Below, in pieces: positions 16,790-26,556 of a stretch of DNA of 64,000 bases. A program made the position numbers and the translations under genes. Origin of the DNA: Crocinitomicaceae bacterium (lineage in GTDB: Bacteria; Bacteroidota; Bacteroidia; Flavobacteriales_D; Crocinitomicaceae). The notes under the pieces were generated by a model. That model saw only the letters and a list, made by a program, of their open reading frames with translations, was not told the origin of the DNA and ran no database searches. Each line of letters begins with the position of its first letter. The stretch's first letter is position 1. The stretch is taken from assembly GCA_024643365.1 (NCBI GenBank), contig JAHENC010000004.1, positions 1 to 64,000 of the forward strand. The letters are read 5' to 3'.

Positions 16790-18130
16790 ATGGAAATATC
16801 TAGAATTCAGTTGCTTAATCGTTTAAAATCTGTAGCGTTCGTTACGTTAACGTTAGGCTTTGTTGGTTTGACCAACTTTTCAAAAGCTCAAGGAGAGGCA
16901 CTTTTCAAATCAAAATGTGCTACGTGTCACCAAACCCATAAGAATAGCACTGGACCAAAATTGTTCCAGGTTCGCGATAAATGGGCTACTGGTGGTGCGA
17001 AAGAAGGGAGTATCATCAAATGGGTAAACAATTGGCAAAGTGCTGTAGCTGCGGATCCGTATGCTGCTGAAGTTTCCAAATGGTCTCCAACAGCAATGTC
17101 TGCTTTCCCTGATTTAAAACCAGAGGAAATTATTTCCATTTTTGATTGGATCGATGCGCAGCCAGATCCGGCAATGGCGACAACAACTGGTGGTCCAACA
17201 GGTACGGATGTACCTCTAACTCCTGAAGAAGAAGAGGGTTCAGTTGGATGGATTTGGATTGTAATGGGTGTTATCTTTATTGTAGTGATTCTTGCAGTAG
17301 GTGGTGTTCGTCGTCAATTGAAAATTGCAACGTCTGATAATCCAGAGCACCAAGAGAAACTTACTTACGGAGAAGAACTTCGCACGATTGCTTGGAAATA
17401 CAGATTGTGGGTTGGACTTGCGTCCCTCGTTACAGTAATTGCAGTAATCGTTACCTTGTTCCAAGGATTGTATCGTATCAATGTGATGGAAGATTACCAA
17501 CCATCTCAACCGATTGCATTCCCTCACGACCGTCACGCTGGTGTCAATGGTATTGATTGTAAGTACTGTCACAATTCTGTAACTAAATCTAAATCAGCTG
17601 GAATTCCATCTGTGAACGTTTGTATGAATTGTCACAAACAAATCAACGGTGAAGGAAAACCTTTCGCTGGAGAAATCAAGAAAATTTATGCTGCAGCTGG
17701 TTGGGATGTTTCATCTGGAGCAGGAAAATATACGGGTAAAACAAAACCTATTGTTTGGAATAAAGTTCATGTACTTCCAGATCACGTTTACTTTAATCAC
17801 TCTCAACACGTAGTTGTTGGTGGGGTAGATTGTAAACAATGTCACGGAGATATGAAAGTGATGAACGAAGCGGTGAAAGTTCAACCAGTTTCTGAATTAA
17901 ACAAAATCGAAGGGAATGTTCAATTAACTAAACCAACATTAACAATGGGATGGTGTATTGAATGTCACGGTAAGAAAGACGTGAAAATTGGAGATGGTAA
18001 AAATGCTTACTATGATGAAATTCACCGTCGTTTGAAAAAAGACCCAGCTCTTTACAAGAAATACTACCAAGATGGTAAAGTATCTGTAAGCGAACTAGGA
18101 GGTTGGGAATGTGCTAAATGCCACTATTAA
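16790..18130 (+). CDS. actA: Alternative complex III multiheme cytochrome c subunit ActA
   Basis: Electron-transfer subunit of the quinol:cytochrome c/oxidase oxidoreductase (alternative complex III) at the periplasmic face. There are six CxxCH heme sites: one in an N-terminal monoheme domain (CATCH at 43-47, likely Met ligand in TAMSAF), then two membrane helices (about 150-170 and 205-230), then five more (CKYCH, CMNCH, CKQCH, CIECH, CAKCH), the last 2 residues from the C-terminus. A signal peptide precedes the first domain. It is thus a fusion of a monoheme cytochrome c with the pentaheme ActA core. First gene of actABCDEF-coxBA; 33 nt to actB. Confidence 0.93.
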   Translation: MEISRIQLLNRLKSVAFVTLTLGFVGLTNFSKAQGEALFKSKCATCHQTHKNSTGPKLFQVRDKWATGGAKEGSIIKWVNNWQSAVAADPYAAEVSKWSPTAMSAFPDLKPEEIISIFDWIDAQPDPAMATTTGGPTGTDVPLTPEEEEGSVGWIWIVMGVIFIVVILAVGGVRRQLKIATSDNPEHQEKLTYGEELRTIAWKYRLWVGLASLVTVIAVIVTLFQGLYRINVMEDYQPSQPIAFPHDRHAGVNGIDCKYCHNSVTKSKSAGIPSVNVCMNCHKQINGEGKPFAGEIKKIYAAAGWDVSSGAGKYTGKTKPIVWNKVHVLPDHVYFNHSQHVVVGGVDCKQCHGDMKVMNEAVKVQPVSELNKIEGNVQLTKPTLTMGWCIECHGKKDVKIGDGKNAYYDEIHRRLKKDPALYKKYYQDGKVSVSELGGWECAKCHY

Positions 18131-18163
18131 TAAATTAATAATATTCTTGTCGAAGAAAAGACC

Positions 18164-21100
18164 ATGGGAATGACTAGAAAATATTGGAAAGGACTTGAAG
18201 AATTAAAGGAGACTCCTGAATTCATTAAGCACAAAGAGCAAGAATTTCCGAATCAACAAACGGTTGAGGAATTCTTATCTGACGAAAAATTAGCTGAAAC
18301 TTCTACTGCAAGAAGAGATTTCCTTAAGTTTTTAGGATTCTCGGTTGCTGCAGCAACGTTGGCGGCTTGTGAGGCTCCTGTTACAAAGGTTGTACCTTAT
18401 GTGATTAAACCTGAGAATGTAACTCCTGGTATGCCAACTTGGTATACGAGTACATACTACGATGGTAATTCATATGCAAGTATCCTTGTGAAAACACGTG
18501 AGGCACGTCCAATCTTTATTAAAGGAAATAAAGACTTCGGATTTACCAAAGGTGGTGTAAACCCACAAATCGTTGCATCTGTTTTAGGATTGTACGATAG
18601 CGAACGTTTGACTCAACCAACTGCTGGCGGATCAAATGCTGCTTGGTCTTCTATAGACAAAGCGATTTCGTCGGCTCTTAAATCAGCTAAATCAGTAACC
18701 TTATTGACAAACACAGTAATCAGCCCTTCTATGAAGCGCGCGATTGCTGAAATGTCGGTTTCATTGAACGGAGAAAAAGGAAGTAAATTCCAACACATCC
18801 AATACGATGCCGTTTCTTACGCTGGTATGCGTGAGGCAAACATGTCGAATTTCGGAGCTAGAATGATACCTAGTTACGACTTCTCAAAAGCAAAAACAAT
18901 TGTATCGGTTGACGCAGACTTTTTAAATTCTTGGTTGTTGTCAACAGAATATACTGGTCAATATGCACTTACGCGTAATCCGGATGCAGAATGGATGTCG
19001 AAACACATTCAATTTGAAACGGTATTATCTGTTACAGGTTCGAACGCGGATTACCGTGGAATGATTAAACCTTCAGAGCAAGCTGCAGTTTTAGCTTACA
19101 TCATGAAAGGTTTAGGCGGAAACGCTGGAATTTCTACTGACTTGAATCCATCTGCGAAAGCAGCCGCTGATCAAGCAATAAAAGCTCTTAAAAAATCTAA
19201 AAAAGAATCTTTAGTCGTTTCTGGTTCAAATAACATTGGTGTTCAACAGTTAACCAACAAGTTGAATAACATGTTACAGACCTATGGAACAACAATCGAT
19301 TTATCGAATCCAATCAATCTTTTCCAATCTGAAGATGCGAAAGTATCCAAATTAGTAAAAGATGTTGTTGCTGGAGCTGGTCCAGATGTTCTTTTGATGA
19401 TGGATGTGAATCCAGTTTATACATTGCCAAACGGTGATGCTTTCGCAAAAGGATTGAAAAAAATTAAAACATCTGTTGCCATTTCTGCTTATGCAGATGA
19501 AACTGCAGCACTTTGCTCTTATGTTTGTCCTGGTTTCCATGCATTGGAATCTTGGTCGGATTTTGAAGCGAAAGCAGGCGAATACGCATTGTCCCAACCA
19601 ACGATTCGTCCATTAGGCGAAGGAACAGCTTCTGCATTGGAGTCTATGTTGGTTTGGAACGGAAAAGCAACACGTGGAGGAAAAGATTCTTCGGTTGCTT
19701 ATGATTACATTAAGGCAACGTTTGCAGCGAAATTCCCAACTGCGGATTTCGCGATGGCTATTCACAATAGTGTAATGCCTCAAGCAATCGTTCCAAGTAC
19801 CTTGGTTTACGCAGATGCGAAAATCGGAAGTTTACCAAAATCAGCTGATTGGGAAGTATCTTTCTACCAAAAAGCAGGTATCGGAACTGGAGCAAATGCA
19901 AACAATCCTTGGTTACAAGAGTTACCAGATCCAATTACGAAAGTAACTTGGGATAACTACATTACCATGAATCCAGTTGATATGAAAGCGAAAGGTTTCG
20001 TAACAACGTATGACCAAGAGCATGGATTAAATTTAACTACGGTTAAAGTAAATGGTAAAAGTGTAACACTTCCAGTTTATCCTTTACCAGGACAAGCCTT
20101 AAAAACGATTGGTATCGCTTTGGGTTATGGTCGTGGAGCAAATGGAGAGAAAATTGGTAAAGCAGCATTCCAAACAAAAGAATACGGTGGACATGAATTA
20201 AACGCAGCTGGTAATCGCTTGCCGATTGGAGCTAATGTTTTTGCAATGGTCGCTAGTGGAGCAACATTTGAATACGCTGGCGCAGCAACGATTGGTTCTG
20301 CAGAAGGTGTTTACCCAATTGCGGCAACACAAATACACCATACAGTAATGGGACGTTATTCAATTGTTCGTGAAACAACATTGGATATCTACCAAAATAA
20401 AGATAGAAGTGCATTTAACCCACCTCATACCTTACAGAAATTGGATGAACACGGAAATCACGTGGAAGCTCCAATGTCTGAGTTTGATTTATGGGATGCG
20501 CATCCAGTTGAGAAAATTGGTCACCGTTGGGGAATCAGCATTGATCTTTCTTCTTGTATCGGATGTGGAACATGTTTAATCGCTTGTCAATCAGAAAATA
20601 ATGTTCCTGTAGTAGGAAAAGATGAAGTAAGAAGAGGTCGTGAAATGCACTGGTTGCGTGTCGATCGTTACTTTGCTTCAGATGAAGAAGCTGCGGTGGG
20701 AACAAGAAAAGATAAAGATACATTCTCCTTCGATAAAGCAGAATATGCTGCTGAAAATCCAAAGGTAGTTCACATGCCATTGATGTGTCACCACTGTAAC
20801 CACGCACCGTGTGAAACGGTTTGTCCAGTTGCAGCTACAACACACAGTAACGAAGGATTAAACCAAATGGCGTATAACCGTTGTATTGGTACGAGATATT
20901 GTGCAAACAACTGTCCATACAAAGTTCGTCGCTTCAACTGGTTTAACTACCCATCTTACAAAAAGATGACAGAGGTCAATCCAGCTCAAGATGATTTAGG
21001 ACGTATGGTATTAAATCCAGATGTTACGGTACGTACAAGAGGTGTGATGGAGAAATGTTCATTATGTGTTCAACGAATTCAATCTACCAAATTGTCTGCT

Positions 21101-21364
21101 AAGAAAGAAGCAAGAGAAATTATTGATGGTGAATTCGCTACAGCATGTTCTGATTCTTGTCCTACAAATGCAATTACCGTTGGAGATTGGAATGACATGA
21201 AATCATTGATTCGTTCTAAATCTGAAAACGATAGAGCATATCAAGCATTAGAAGAAGTTGGTGTTAAACCAAATGTTTGGTACCAAGTAAAAGTGCGAAA
21301 CGAAGAAAATGACTTGTTAAGTAAATTGCAAGTTGAAGCACACCACGGAAACAAACAACATTAA
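18164..21364 (+). CDS. actB: Alternative complex III iron-sulfur subunit ActB
   Basis: Large periplasmic subunit, 1066 residues, resembling a molybdopterin oxidoreductase fused to a ferredoxin-like domain. In this family the first half has lost the cofactor and electrons run through the Fe-S chain. A variant Tat signal with 40-odd preceding residues is visible (TARRDFLKFLG), followed by LAAC, a possible lipobox. The C-terminal third has four Cys groups: CIGCGTCLIAC, CHHCNHAPCETVC, CIGTRYCANNC and CSLC with CSDSC. That is 15 Cys, which suits three 4Fe-4S and one 3Fe-4S cluster. ActB probably passes electrons to ActA hemes. Spacing to actC is 17 nt. Confidence 0.95.
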   Translation: MGMTRKYWKGLEELKETPEFIKHKEQEFPNQQTVEEFLSDEKLAETSTARRDFLKFLGFSVAAATLAACEAPVTKVVPYVIKPENVTPGMPTWYTSTYYDGNSYASILVKTREARPIFIKGNKDFGFTKGGVNPQIVASVLGLYDSERLTQPTAGGSNAAWSSIDKAISSALKSAKSVTLLTNTVISPSMKRAIAEMSVSLNGEKGSKFQHIQYDAVSYAGMREANMSNFGARMIPSYDFSKAKTIVSVDADFLNSWLLSTEYTGQYALTRNPDAEWMSKHIQFETVLSVTGSNADYRGMIKPSEQAAVLAYIMKGLGGNAGISTDLNPSAKAAADQAIKALKKSKKESLVVSGSNNIGVQQLTNKLNNMLQTYGTTIDLSNPINLFQSEDAKVSKLVKDVVAGAGPDVLLMMDVNPVYTLPNGDAFAKGLKKIKTSVAISAYADETAALCSYVCPGFHALESWSDFEAKAGEYALSQPTIRPLGEGTASALESMLVWNGKATRGGKDSSVAYDYIKATFAAKFPTADFAMAIHNSVMPQAIVPSTLVYADAKIGSLPKSADWEVSFYQKAGIGTGANANNPWLQELPDPITKVTWDNYITMNPVDMKAKGFVTTYDQEHGLNLTTVKVNGKSVTLPVYPLPGQALKTIGIALGYGRGANGEKIGKAAFQTKEYGGHELNAAGNRLPIGANVFAMVASGATFEYAGAATIGSAEGVYPIAATQIHHTVMGRYSIVRETTLDIYQNKDRSAFNPPHTLQKLDEHGNHVEAPMSEFDLWDAHPVEKIGHRWGISIDLSSCIGCGTCLIACQSENNVPVVGKDEVRRGREMHWLRVDRYFASDEEAAVGTRKDKDTFSFDKAEYAAENPKVVHMPLMCHHCNHAPCETVCPVAATTHSNEGLNQMAYNRCIGTRYCANNCPYKVRRFNWFNYPSYKKMTEVNPAQDDLGRMVLNPDVTVRTRGVMEKCSLCVQRIQSTKLSAKKEAREIIDGEFATACSDSCPTNAITVGDWNDMKSLIRSKSENDRAYQALEEVGVKPNVWYQVKVRNEENDLLSKLQVEAHHGNKQH

Positions 21365-21381
21365 TCACTTAAATAACTGAA

Positions 21382-22770
21382 ATGCAAAAGGAAGCAGCAA
21401 TCAGAGAACCCCTCATTTTAGGTCATAAGACCTACCATGATATTACCGAAGATGTTTGTCGTCCAATCGAGGATAAAGCACCTAAAATGTGGTACACATT
21501 ATTTGGTATTGCCTTAATTATTGGATTGTATGGAGTAGGTAGTATTTTATACTTACTTGGTACAGGAATTGGTGTTTGGGGACTTAACAAAACAATTGGA
21601 TGGGCTTGGGATATTACCAATTTCGTTTGGTGGGTAGGTATTGGTCACGCTGGAACGTTGATTTCTGCGGTACTTTTATTGTTCCGCCAAAAATGGAGAA
21701 TGGCGATTAACCGTTCAGCTGAGGCGATGACAATCTTTGCCGTATTTATGGCTGGATTGTTTCCTTTGATTCACATGGGTCGTTTATGGGTTGGATACTG
21801 GGTGCTTCCATTACCAAATCAATTCGGATCTCTTTGGGTGAATTTTAACTCACCACTTCTTTGGGACGTATTCGCGATTTCTACGTATTTATCTGTTTCA
21901 TTGGTATTCTGGTACATTGGATTGATTCCAGATTTCGCTACGATTCGCGATAGAGCGAAAAAGCCACTTTCGAAAAAAATGTATTCAATCTTGGCTTTCG
22001 GATGGTCAGGTAGAGCTAAAAACTGGAACCGTTTTGAATTAGTATCATTGGTTCTTGCAGGTTTGGCTACACCATTGGTATTCTCGGTTCACTCGATTGT
22101 ATCTTTTGACTTTGCCACATCCGTTATTCCTGGATGGCACACAACAATCTTCCCTCCATACTTCGTTGCTGGAGCGGTATTCTCTGGATTCGCGATGGTA
22201 CAAACATTATTGTTGGTCATGAGAAAAGCAATGGGACTTGAGGCATACATCCATACAAAACACGTGGAGTATATGAACATTGTCATCATGGTTACTGGAT
22301 CTATTGTTGGTACAGCATATATCACAGAGTTATTTATTTCATGGTATTCAGGTGTAGAATACGAATCCTATGCGTTCATTAACCGTGCAACTGGTCCCTA
22401 CTGGTGGGCATATTGGTCAATGATGACATGCAACGTGATCTCTCCTCAATTAATGTGGATTCCTAAGTTAAGAAGAAGCTTATTGTTTACATTCTTCATT
22501 TCGATTGTCGTGAACATCGGGATGTGGTTCGAACGTTATGTAATCATCGTGACTTCTATTCACCGTGATTATATTCCAGCTGCATGGAGTATGCACTTCC
22601 CTAGTCACATCGATATCGGTGTGTATGTAGGAACAATCGGATTGTTCTTTGTATTCTTCTTATTGTTTGCTCGCTTCTTCCCAGTATTGGCATTGAACGA
22701 GGTAAAAACAATCTTGAAAGGATCAGGACAATCGTACAAAGAATCACCAGATTATCACAAACACCATTAA
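21382..22770 (+). CDS. actC: Alternative complex III NrfD-like membrane subunit ActC
   Basis: Quinol-site membrane subunit of 462 residues with about ten hydrophobic helices (NrfD/PsrC family). Typical sequences are WWVGIGHAGTLISAVLLLFRQKWR near 85-105, GLFPLIHMGRLWVGYW near 130 and SIVSFDFATSVIPGWHTTIFPPYF near 240, which supply the polar residues of the quinol pocket and proton path in this family. It follows actB by 17 nt and precedes actD by 10 nt, inside one operon. ActC and ActF are paralogous halves of the membrane core. Confidence 0.95.
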   Translation: MQKEAAIREPLILGHKTYHDITEDVCRPIEDKAPKMWYTLFGIALIIGLYGVGSILYLLGTGIGVWGLNKTIGWAWDITNFVWWVGIGHAGTLISAVLLLFRQKWRMAINRSAEAMTIFAVFMAGLFPLIHMGRLWVGYWVLPLPNQFGSLWVNFNSPLLWDVFAISTYLSVSLVFWYIGLIPDFATIRDRAKKPLSKKMYSILAFGWSGRAKNWNRFELVSLVLAGLATPLVFSVHSIVSFDFATSVIPGWHTTIFPPYFVAGAVFSGFAMVQTLLLVMRKAMGLEAYIHTKHVEYMNIVIMVTGSIVGTAYITELFISWYSGVEYESYAFINRATGPYWWAYWSMMTCNVISPQLMWIPKLRRSLLFTFFISIVVNIGMWFERYVIIVTSIHRDYIPAAWSMHFPSHIDIGVYVGTIGLFFVFFLLFARFFPVLALNEVKTILKGSGQSYKESPDYHKHH

Positions 22771-22780
22771 TCCCTAGGGT

Positions 22781-23317
22781 ATGTCAGATAAAGTAATTTA
22801 TGTAATGTATGACGACGACGAGGCATTGAAAGACAGTGCAAAGAAACTCGTTTCGAAAGGCGTCAAAATTTCTGAAGTGTTTTCTCCTTTTCCAATTCAC
22901 GGAATTGATCCGATTATTGGTGTGAAGAATACGCGTCTAGGAATCATGGCTTTCTTATATGGTTTAACTGGATTAACAGTTGCTACTTTAGGAATGCGCT
23001 ATTTTATGGTGACCGATTGGCCAATGAACATTGGAGGTAAACCAAACTTTAGCTACTTAGATAATATGTTGGCTTTCGTTCCAATTAGTTTTGAGTTCAC
23101 GGTGTTGTGTGCTGCACACGGAATGGCGATCACATACTTATTGAGAAATAAAACATTGCCAGGAATGCCTGCTCAAAATCCAGATCCTCGCACAACGGAT
23201 GATAAGTTTGTAATGGAAATCCGTTTGAACGAAAATCATGGAATTTCTGAAGCAGAGCTTGATGAAATGTTGAAGGAAACAGGATTCTTCGAATTAGATA
23301 AAAAGGAAATTAATTAA
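22781..23317 (+). CDS. actD: Alternative complex III subunit ActD
   Basis: Subunit of 178 residues of the DUF3341 family with two membrane helices (about 60-80 and 105-127) and a soluble N-terminal domain beginning VIYVMYDDDEALKDSAKKL. Family markers are EVFSPFPIHGID at about 34-45 and the short loop TDWPMNIGGKP between the helices. In complex III structures ActD sits beside ActC and helps hold the membrane part together. It carries no cofactor motif. Tight operon spacing on both sides (10 and 14 nt). Confidence 0.93.
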   Translation: MSDKVIYVMYDDDEALKDSAKKLVSKGVKISEVFSPFPIHGIDPIIGVKNTRLGIMAFLYGLTGLTVATLGMRYFMVTDWPMNIGGKPNFSYLDNMLAFVPISFEFTVLCAAHGMAITYLLRNKTLPGMPAQNPDPRTTDDKFVMEIRLNENHGISEAELDEMLKETGFFELDKKEIN

Positions 23318-23331
23318 GAAACGAACGTAAG

Positions 23332-24075
23332 ATGAAAAGAAATGTATTTGCAATCATAGGTACGTCTGCGTTAACGTTATCATTATTGATGCTTAATTCT
23401 TGTAAATCGGATGCTGATAGTCCCGGTTTAGAATACGCACCTGATATGTATCGCACACCTTCTATCGAACCATACGTTGATTATGGTGAGGTAAGAGGTC
23501 GTATTGATGAATCGAAAAAAGTAAAATTATCTGCTAGAATTCCAGCAAGAAACACAATACCTTACTACGGTACTGATTCTTCAGAAGTGAAATTAATGCT
23601 TCCATATTTTAGAAAACCGAATGTGGCATTCAGAGAATCTCATGGTTTATACGGTGTAGATGTATCTCTTGCGGATGAGTATGCATTGGCTGTAGCCGAC
23701 AAAAACGCTTTAGGAATAACTGCTTTGAATGCAGAAAAACTAATGGCGAATGGAAAAGAATTATTTACTGCAATGTGTCAGCACTGTCACGGTGAAAAAG
23801 GTGATGGTAATGGACCAATGGTTGTGAGTGGTGCATATGTAGGTGTTCCTAATTATGCCAACTTAGCTAATTTGTCAGATGGACAAATGTTCTATTCAAT
23901 TTACTACGGTAAAGGGAATATGGGTGCTCACGGTTCTATTCTTTCTAAGAAAGAAATTTGGACACTCGTTCATTACGTTCGTCAATTCCAAAATAAGGAT
24001 TACGGCAAATTTGATGCAAGCGGAAAACCAGTTATGTCTGCTGTAGTTTCGGATACAACAGCTGTTAAACCATAA
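23332..24075 (+). CDS. actE: Alternative complex III monoheme cytochrome c lipoprotein ActE
   Basis: Periplasmic cytochrome c anchored by a lipid: signal sequence with lipobox LNSC (Cys near residue 24). One heme site, CQHCHGEKGDGNGPM, lies near residues 150-165, with the probable axial Met in GKGNMGAHG about 45 residues later. Length is 247 residues. ActE interacts with ActA and ActB and can relay electrons to the oxidase. Operon position between actD and actF is the canonical order. Confidence 0.95.
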   Translation: MKRNVFAIIGTSALTLSLLMLNSCKSDADSPGLEYAPDMYRTPSIEPYVDYGEVRGRIDESKKVKLSARIPARNTIPYYGTDSSEVKLMLPYFRKPNVAFRESHGLYGVDVSLADEYALAVADKNALGITALNAEKLMANGKELFTAMCQHCHGEKGDGNGPMVVSGAYVGVPNYANLANLSDGQMFYSIYYGKGNMGAHGSILSKKEIWTLVHYVRQFQNKDYGKFDASGKPVMSAVVSDTTAVKP

Positions 24076-24087
24076 ACGATTTAAGAA

Positions 24088-25275
24088 ATGGAATTTCAAA
24101 TAACCAAAAAAGCAAAAAATGTAACTTTCGGACTCATGGGAGTTGGATTGTTATTGACCATCGTCGGAGTGTTCATGAACATGGGCGATCATCATTTCTT
24201 AACACGTTTTCTAGCAAGTGGATTAATCAGTGGATTTTTCTTTTTTGCACTTGGATTAGGAGCGTTATTCTTCTTGTCACTTCAGTACGCAACAGAAACC
24301 GGATGGTACGCATCAGTTAAAAGAGTCATTGAAGGAGTTGCTGGATTTATTCCTTACGGAATGGGTGTTCTTGGACTTGTTTTGTTAGTAATTACTTTGA
24401 ATCAAGGTGCACATATCTATACATGGATGGACCCGAAAGTGGTTGCACATGATGAAATCATTCAAGGAAAAACAGCTTACTTAAATCCAATTTTCTTCTG
24501 GATTAGAACAATCGTTTATTTCGCTACATACATCATTTTCTTACGTGGTTTCCAAAAGAGATCTGCTGAAGAAGATCGTATCGGTGGAACTGATATTCAC
24601 TTCCAGAATTACAAAAAAGGAGCAATGTTCCTTGTATTCTTTGCTGTGTTTAGTTCAACATCCTCTTGGGATTGGTTGATGTCTATTGATGTTCACTGGT
24701 TCTCTACTCTATACGGATGGTATACATTCGCAGGGATGTGGTGTTCTACCATGGTTGTATTAGTATTGACAACTTTGTACTTAAAGAAATTAGGTTACCT
24801 TCAAAAAGTAAATGACTCGCACATTCACGATTTAGGTAAGTGGACATTTGCAACATCATTCTTATGGTCTTACTTATGGTTCTCTCAATTCATGTTAATC
24901 TGGTATGCGAATATCGGTGAGGAAGTAGCTTACTACATGACACGTATCGCAAACTTTAAAGTATTGTACTTTTCAATGTTCATTATCAATTTCGCTTTCC
25001 CAATGTTGATTTTAATGTCAAGAGATGCGAAAAGAAATGCCGGAATTTTAACGTTTGTGGGTATGGTTATCTTAACTGGACACTGGTTAGATGTTTACAT
25101 CATGGTTTCAGCAGGAACATTAGGGGCAAACGCTCGAATTGGAGCATTAGAGATTGGAATGGCTTTGTTAATGTTAGGATTCTTCGCATTTACTGTGTTG
25201 AAAAACTTAACAAAATCGCCTTTAACACCTGTCAACCATCCATTTTTGGATGAAAGTATTCACCACGAAATTTAA
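24088..25275 (+). CDS. actF: Alternative complex III NrfD-like membrane subunit ActF
   Basis: Second polytopic membrane subunit, 395 residues, about ten helices, structurally related to ActC. Features include a long opening hairpin of helices, the STSSWDWLMSIDVHWFSTLYGW stretch near 190-212 that is highly conserved in ActF proteins, and SYLWFSQFMLIWYANIGEE near 257-275. Thought to stabilise the complex and possibly conduct protons. It starts 12 nt after actE and is followed by coxB 22 nt later, tying complex III to the terminal oxidase. Confidence 0.94.
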   Translation: MEFQITKKAKNVTFGLMGVGLLLTIVGVFMNMGDHHFLTRFLASGLISGFFFFALGLGALFFLSLQYATETGWYASVKRVIEGVAGFIPYGMGVLGLVLLVITLNQGAHIYTWMDPKVVAHDEIIQGKTAYLNPIFFWIRTIVYFATYIIFLRGFQKRSAEEDRIGGTDIHFQNYKKGAMFLVFFAVFSSTSSWDWLMSIDVHWFSTLYGWYTFAGMWCSTMVVLVLTTLYLKKLGYLQKVNDSHIHDLGKWTFATSFLWSYLWFSQFMLIWYANIGEEVAYYMTRIANFKVLYFSMFIINFAFPMLILMSRDAKRNAGILTFVGMVILTGHWLDVYIMVSAGTLGANARIGALEIGMALLMLGFFAFTVLKNLTKSPLTPVNHPFLDESIHHEI

Positions 25276-25297
25276 TTTATACAATCGTTAAAGCATC

Positions 25298-26527
25298 ATG
25301 GAAAATAAATTAATCATATTAATCGTCATCATTCTCGGAGCAATTGCTATCGCTCAACTAGTTCGTGTTTACGAAATTTCAGCTAAGTTGAGAAAGAATG
25401 AAGAACATGAAGTCAGTAATAGAGATAATCGCTTAAATGCACGATTAATGCTCGGCTTTATGATCGCTTTGTTCATTGGGTTTATCTACTTAATGACCAC
25501 TTATGGTTGGACAGGTAGAGGAGTAGCTGCATCTGTAGAAGGAAAAGAAACAGATTGGTTATTGAATTTGAATTTCGTAATCATCATTATGATTTTCTTT
25601 TTCACGAACTTTTTATTGTTTTTCTTTACATTTAAGTATGTCAGAAAACCAGGAGTAAAAGCGTTTTATTACCCTCATAACAACAAGTTAGAGATGATTT
25701 GGACAGTGGTCCCTGCAATTGTCTTAGCAGTAATCATCATTTTAGGTTTACAAACTTGGAATGATCTAGTTGCTCCAACGGGTAAAGAAGCAATTCGTGT
25801 TGAGTTATTCTCTAAACAGTTTGACTGGACGGCACGTTACGCTGGACAAGATAACACGCTAGGAAAATATGATTATAAATTAACAACTGATAACAATGAG
25901 TTAGCTTTGTTAACAAGTAATACGATTGATTCAGCATTAAATAATATGTTGAATGGATCGAACGGAATTAGTCGTATTCAAAAATTGTTGAATAACAGAG
26001 ATACGATTTTTAACGATTCTACTTCAAATGCACTTCGTGCTGATCTATCAAGAAAAGAGAGATTGTATCGTTTGTTAGCACAAATGAAAGCAAACCATAA
26101 CAAGAAATTGGATGCTTCTGCTTGGGATGACATCATTCAAAAAGATACCTTGGTATTGTGTAAAGGTCAACAATATGAGATTTCATTGAGAGCAAAAGAT
26201 GTTATTCACTCTGCTTTCTTCGTGCACATGCGCGCTCAAATGAATGCTGTACCTGGTATGCCTACACGCTTGAAATTTACTCCGTCTATGACAACAGAGG
26301 AAATGCGTAAGTCAAAAAACAATCCTGCATTCAATTACACGTTGATGTGTAACAAGATTTGTGGTGGAGCACACTACAAAATGAAAATGATTGTTGTTGT
26401 GAAAGACAAAGCAGCATACAAAGCATGGTTGGCATCTAAGAAAAAAGAAACATTCAAGGATAAATACTTTCCAGCGCCGGCAGCACCAGTAGCTGCAGCG
26501 GCAATGGACACAACAATGACAAATTAA
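25298..26527 (+). CDS. coxB: Cytochrome c oxidase subunit II
   Basis: CuA-carrying subunit of the terminal oxidase, 409 residues, much longer than the usual 250-300. CuA ligands are His304 (DVIHSAFF), Cys351, Cys355, His359 and Met362 in CNKICGGAHYKM. Four hydrophobic helices are visible (about 3-22, 49-67, 88-112, 131-151), two more than canonical subunit II. An insertion of about 90 hydrophilic residues (roughly 190-283) divides the CuA domain before the His ligand. No CxxCH is present, so electrons must come from a cytochrome c domain of ActA or ActE. Directly precedes coxA. Confidence 0.94.
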   Translation: MENKLIILIVIILGAIAIAQLVRVYEISAKLRKNEEHEVSNRDNRLNARLMLGFMIALFIGFIYLMTTYGWTGRGVAASVEGKETDWLLNLNFVIIIMIFFFTNFLLFFFTFKYVRKPGVKAFYYPHNNKLEMIWTVVPAIVLAVIIILGLQTWNDLVAPTGKEAIRVELFSKQFDWTARYAGQDNTLGKYDYKLTTDNNELALLTSNTIDSALNNMLNGSNGISRIQKLLNNRDTIFNDSTSNALRADLSRKERLYRLLAQMKANHNKKLDASAWDDIIQKDTLVLCKGQQYEISLRAKDVIHSAFFVHMRAQMNAVPGMPTRLKFTPSMTTEEMRKSKNNPAFNYTLMCNKICGGAHYKMKMIVVVKDKAAYKAWLASKKKETFKDKYFPAPAAPVAAAAMDTTMTN

Positions 26528-26556
26528 GATTCGTATAATATTTTAAATTAACTAAA

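Noticed and set aside
18164-21364. ActB as formate dehydrogenase or nitrate reductase
   Set aside because: Operon context, variant Tat signal and NrfD-like partners are those of alternative complex III, and a catalytic molybdenum ligand is not expected in this family.
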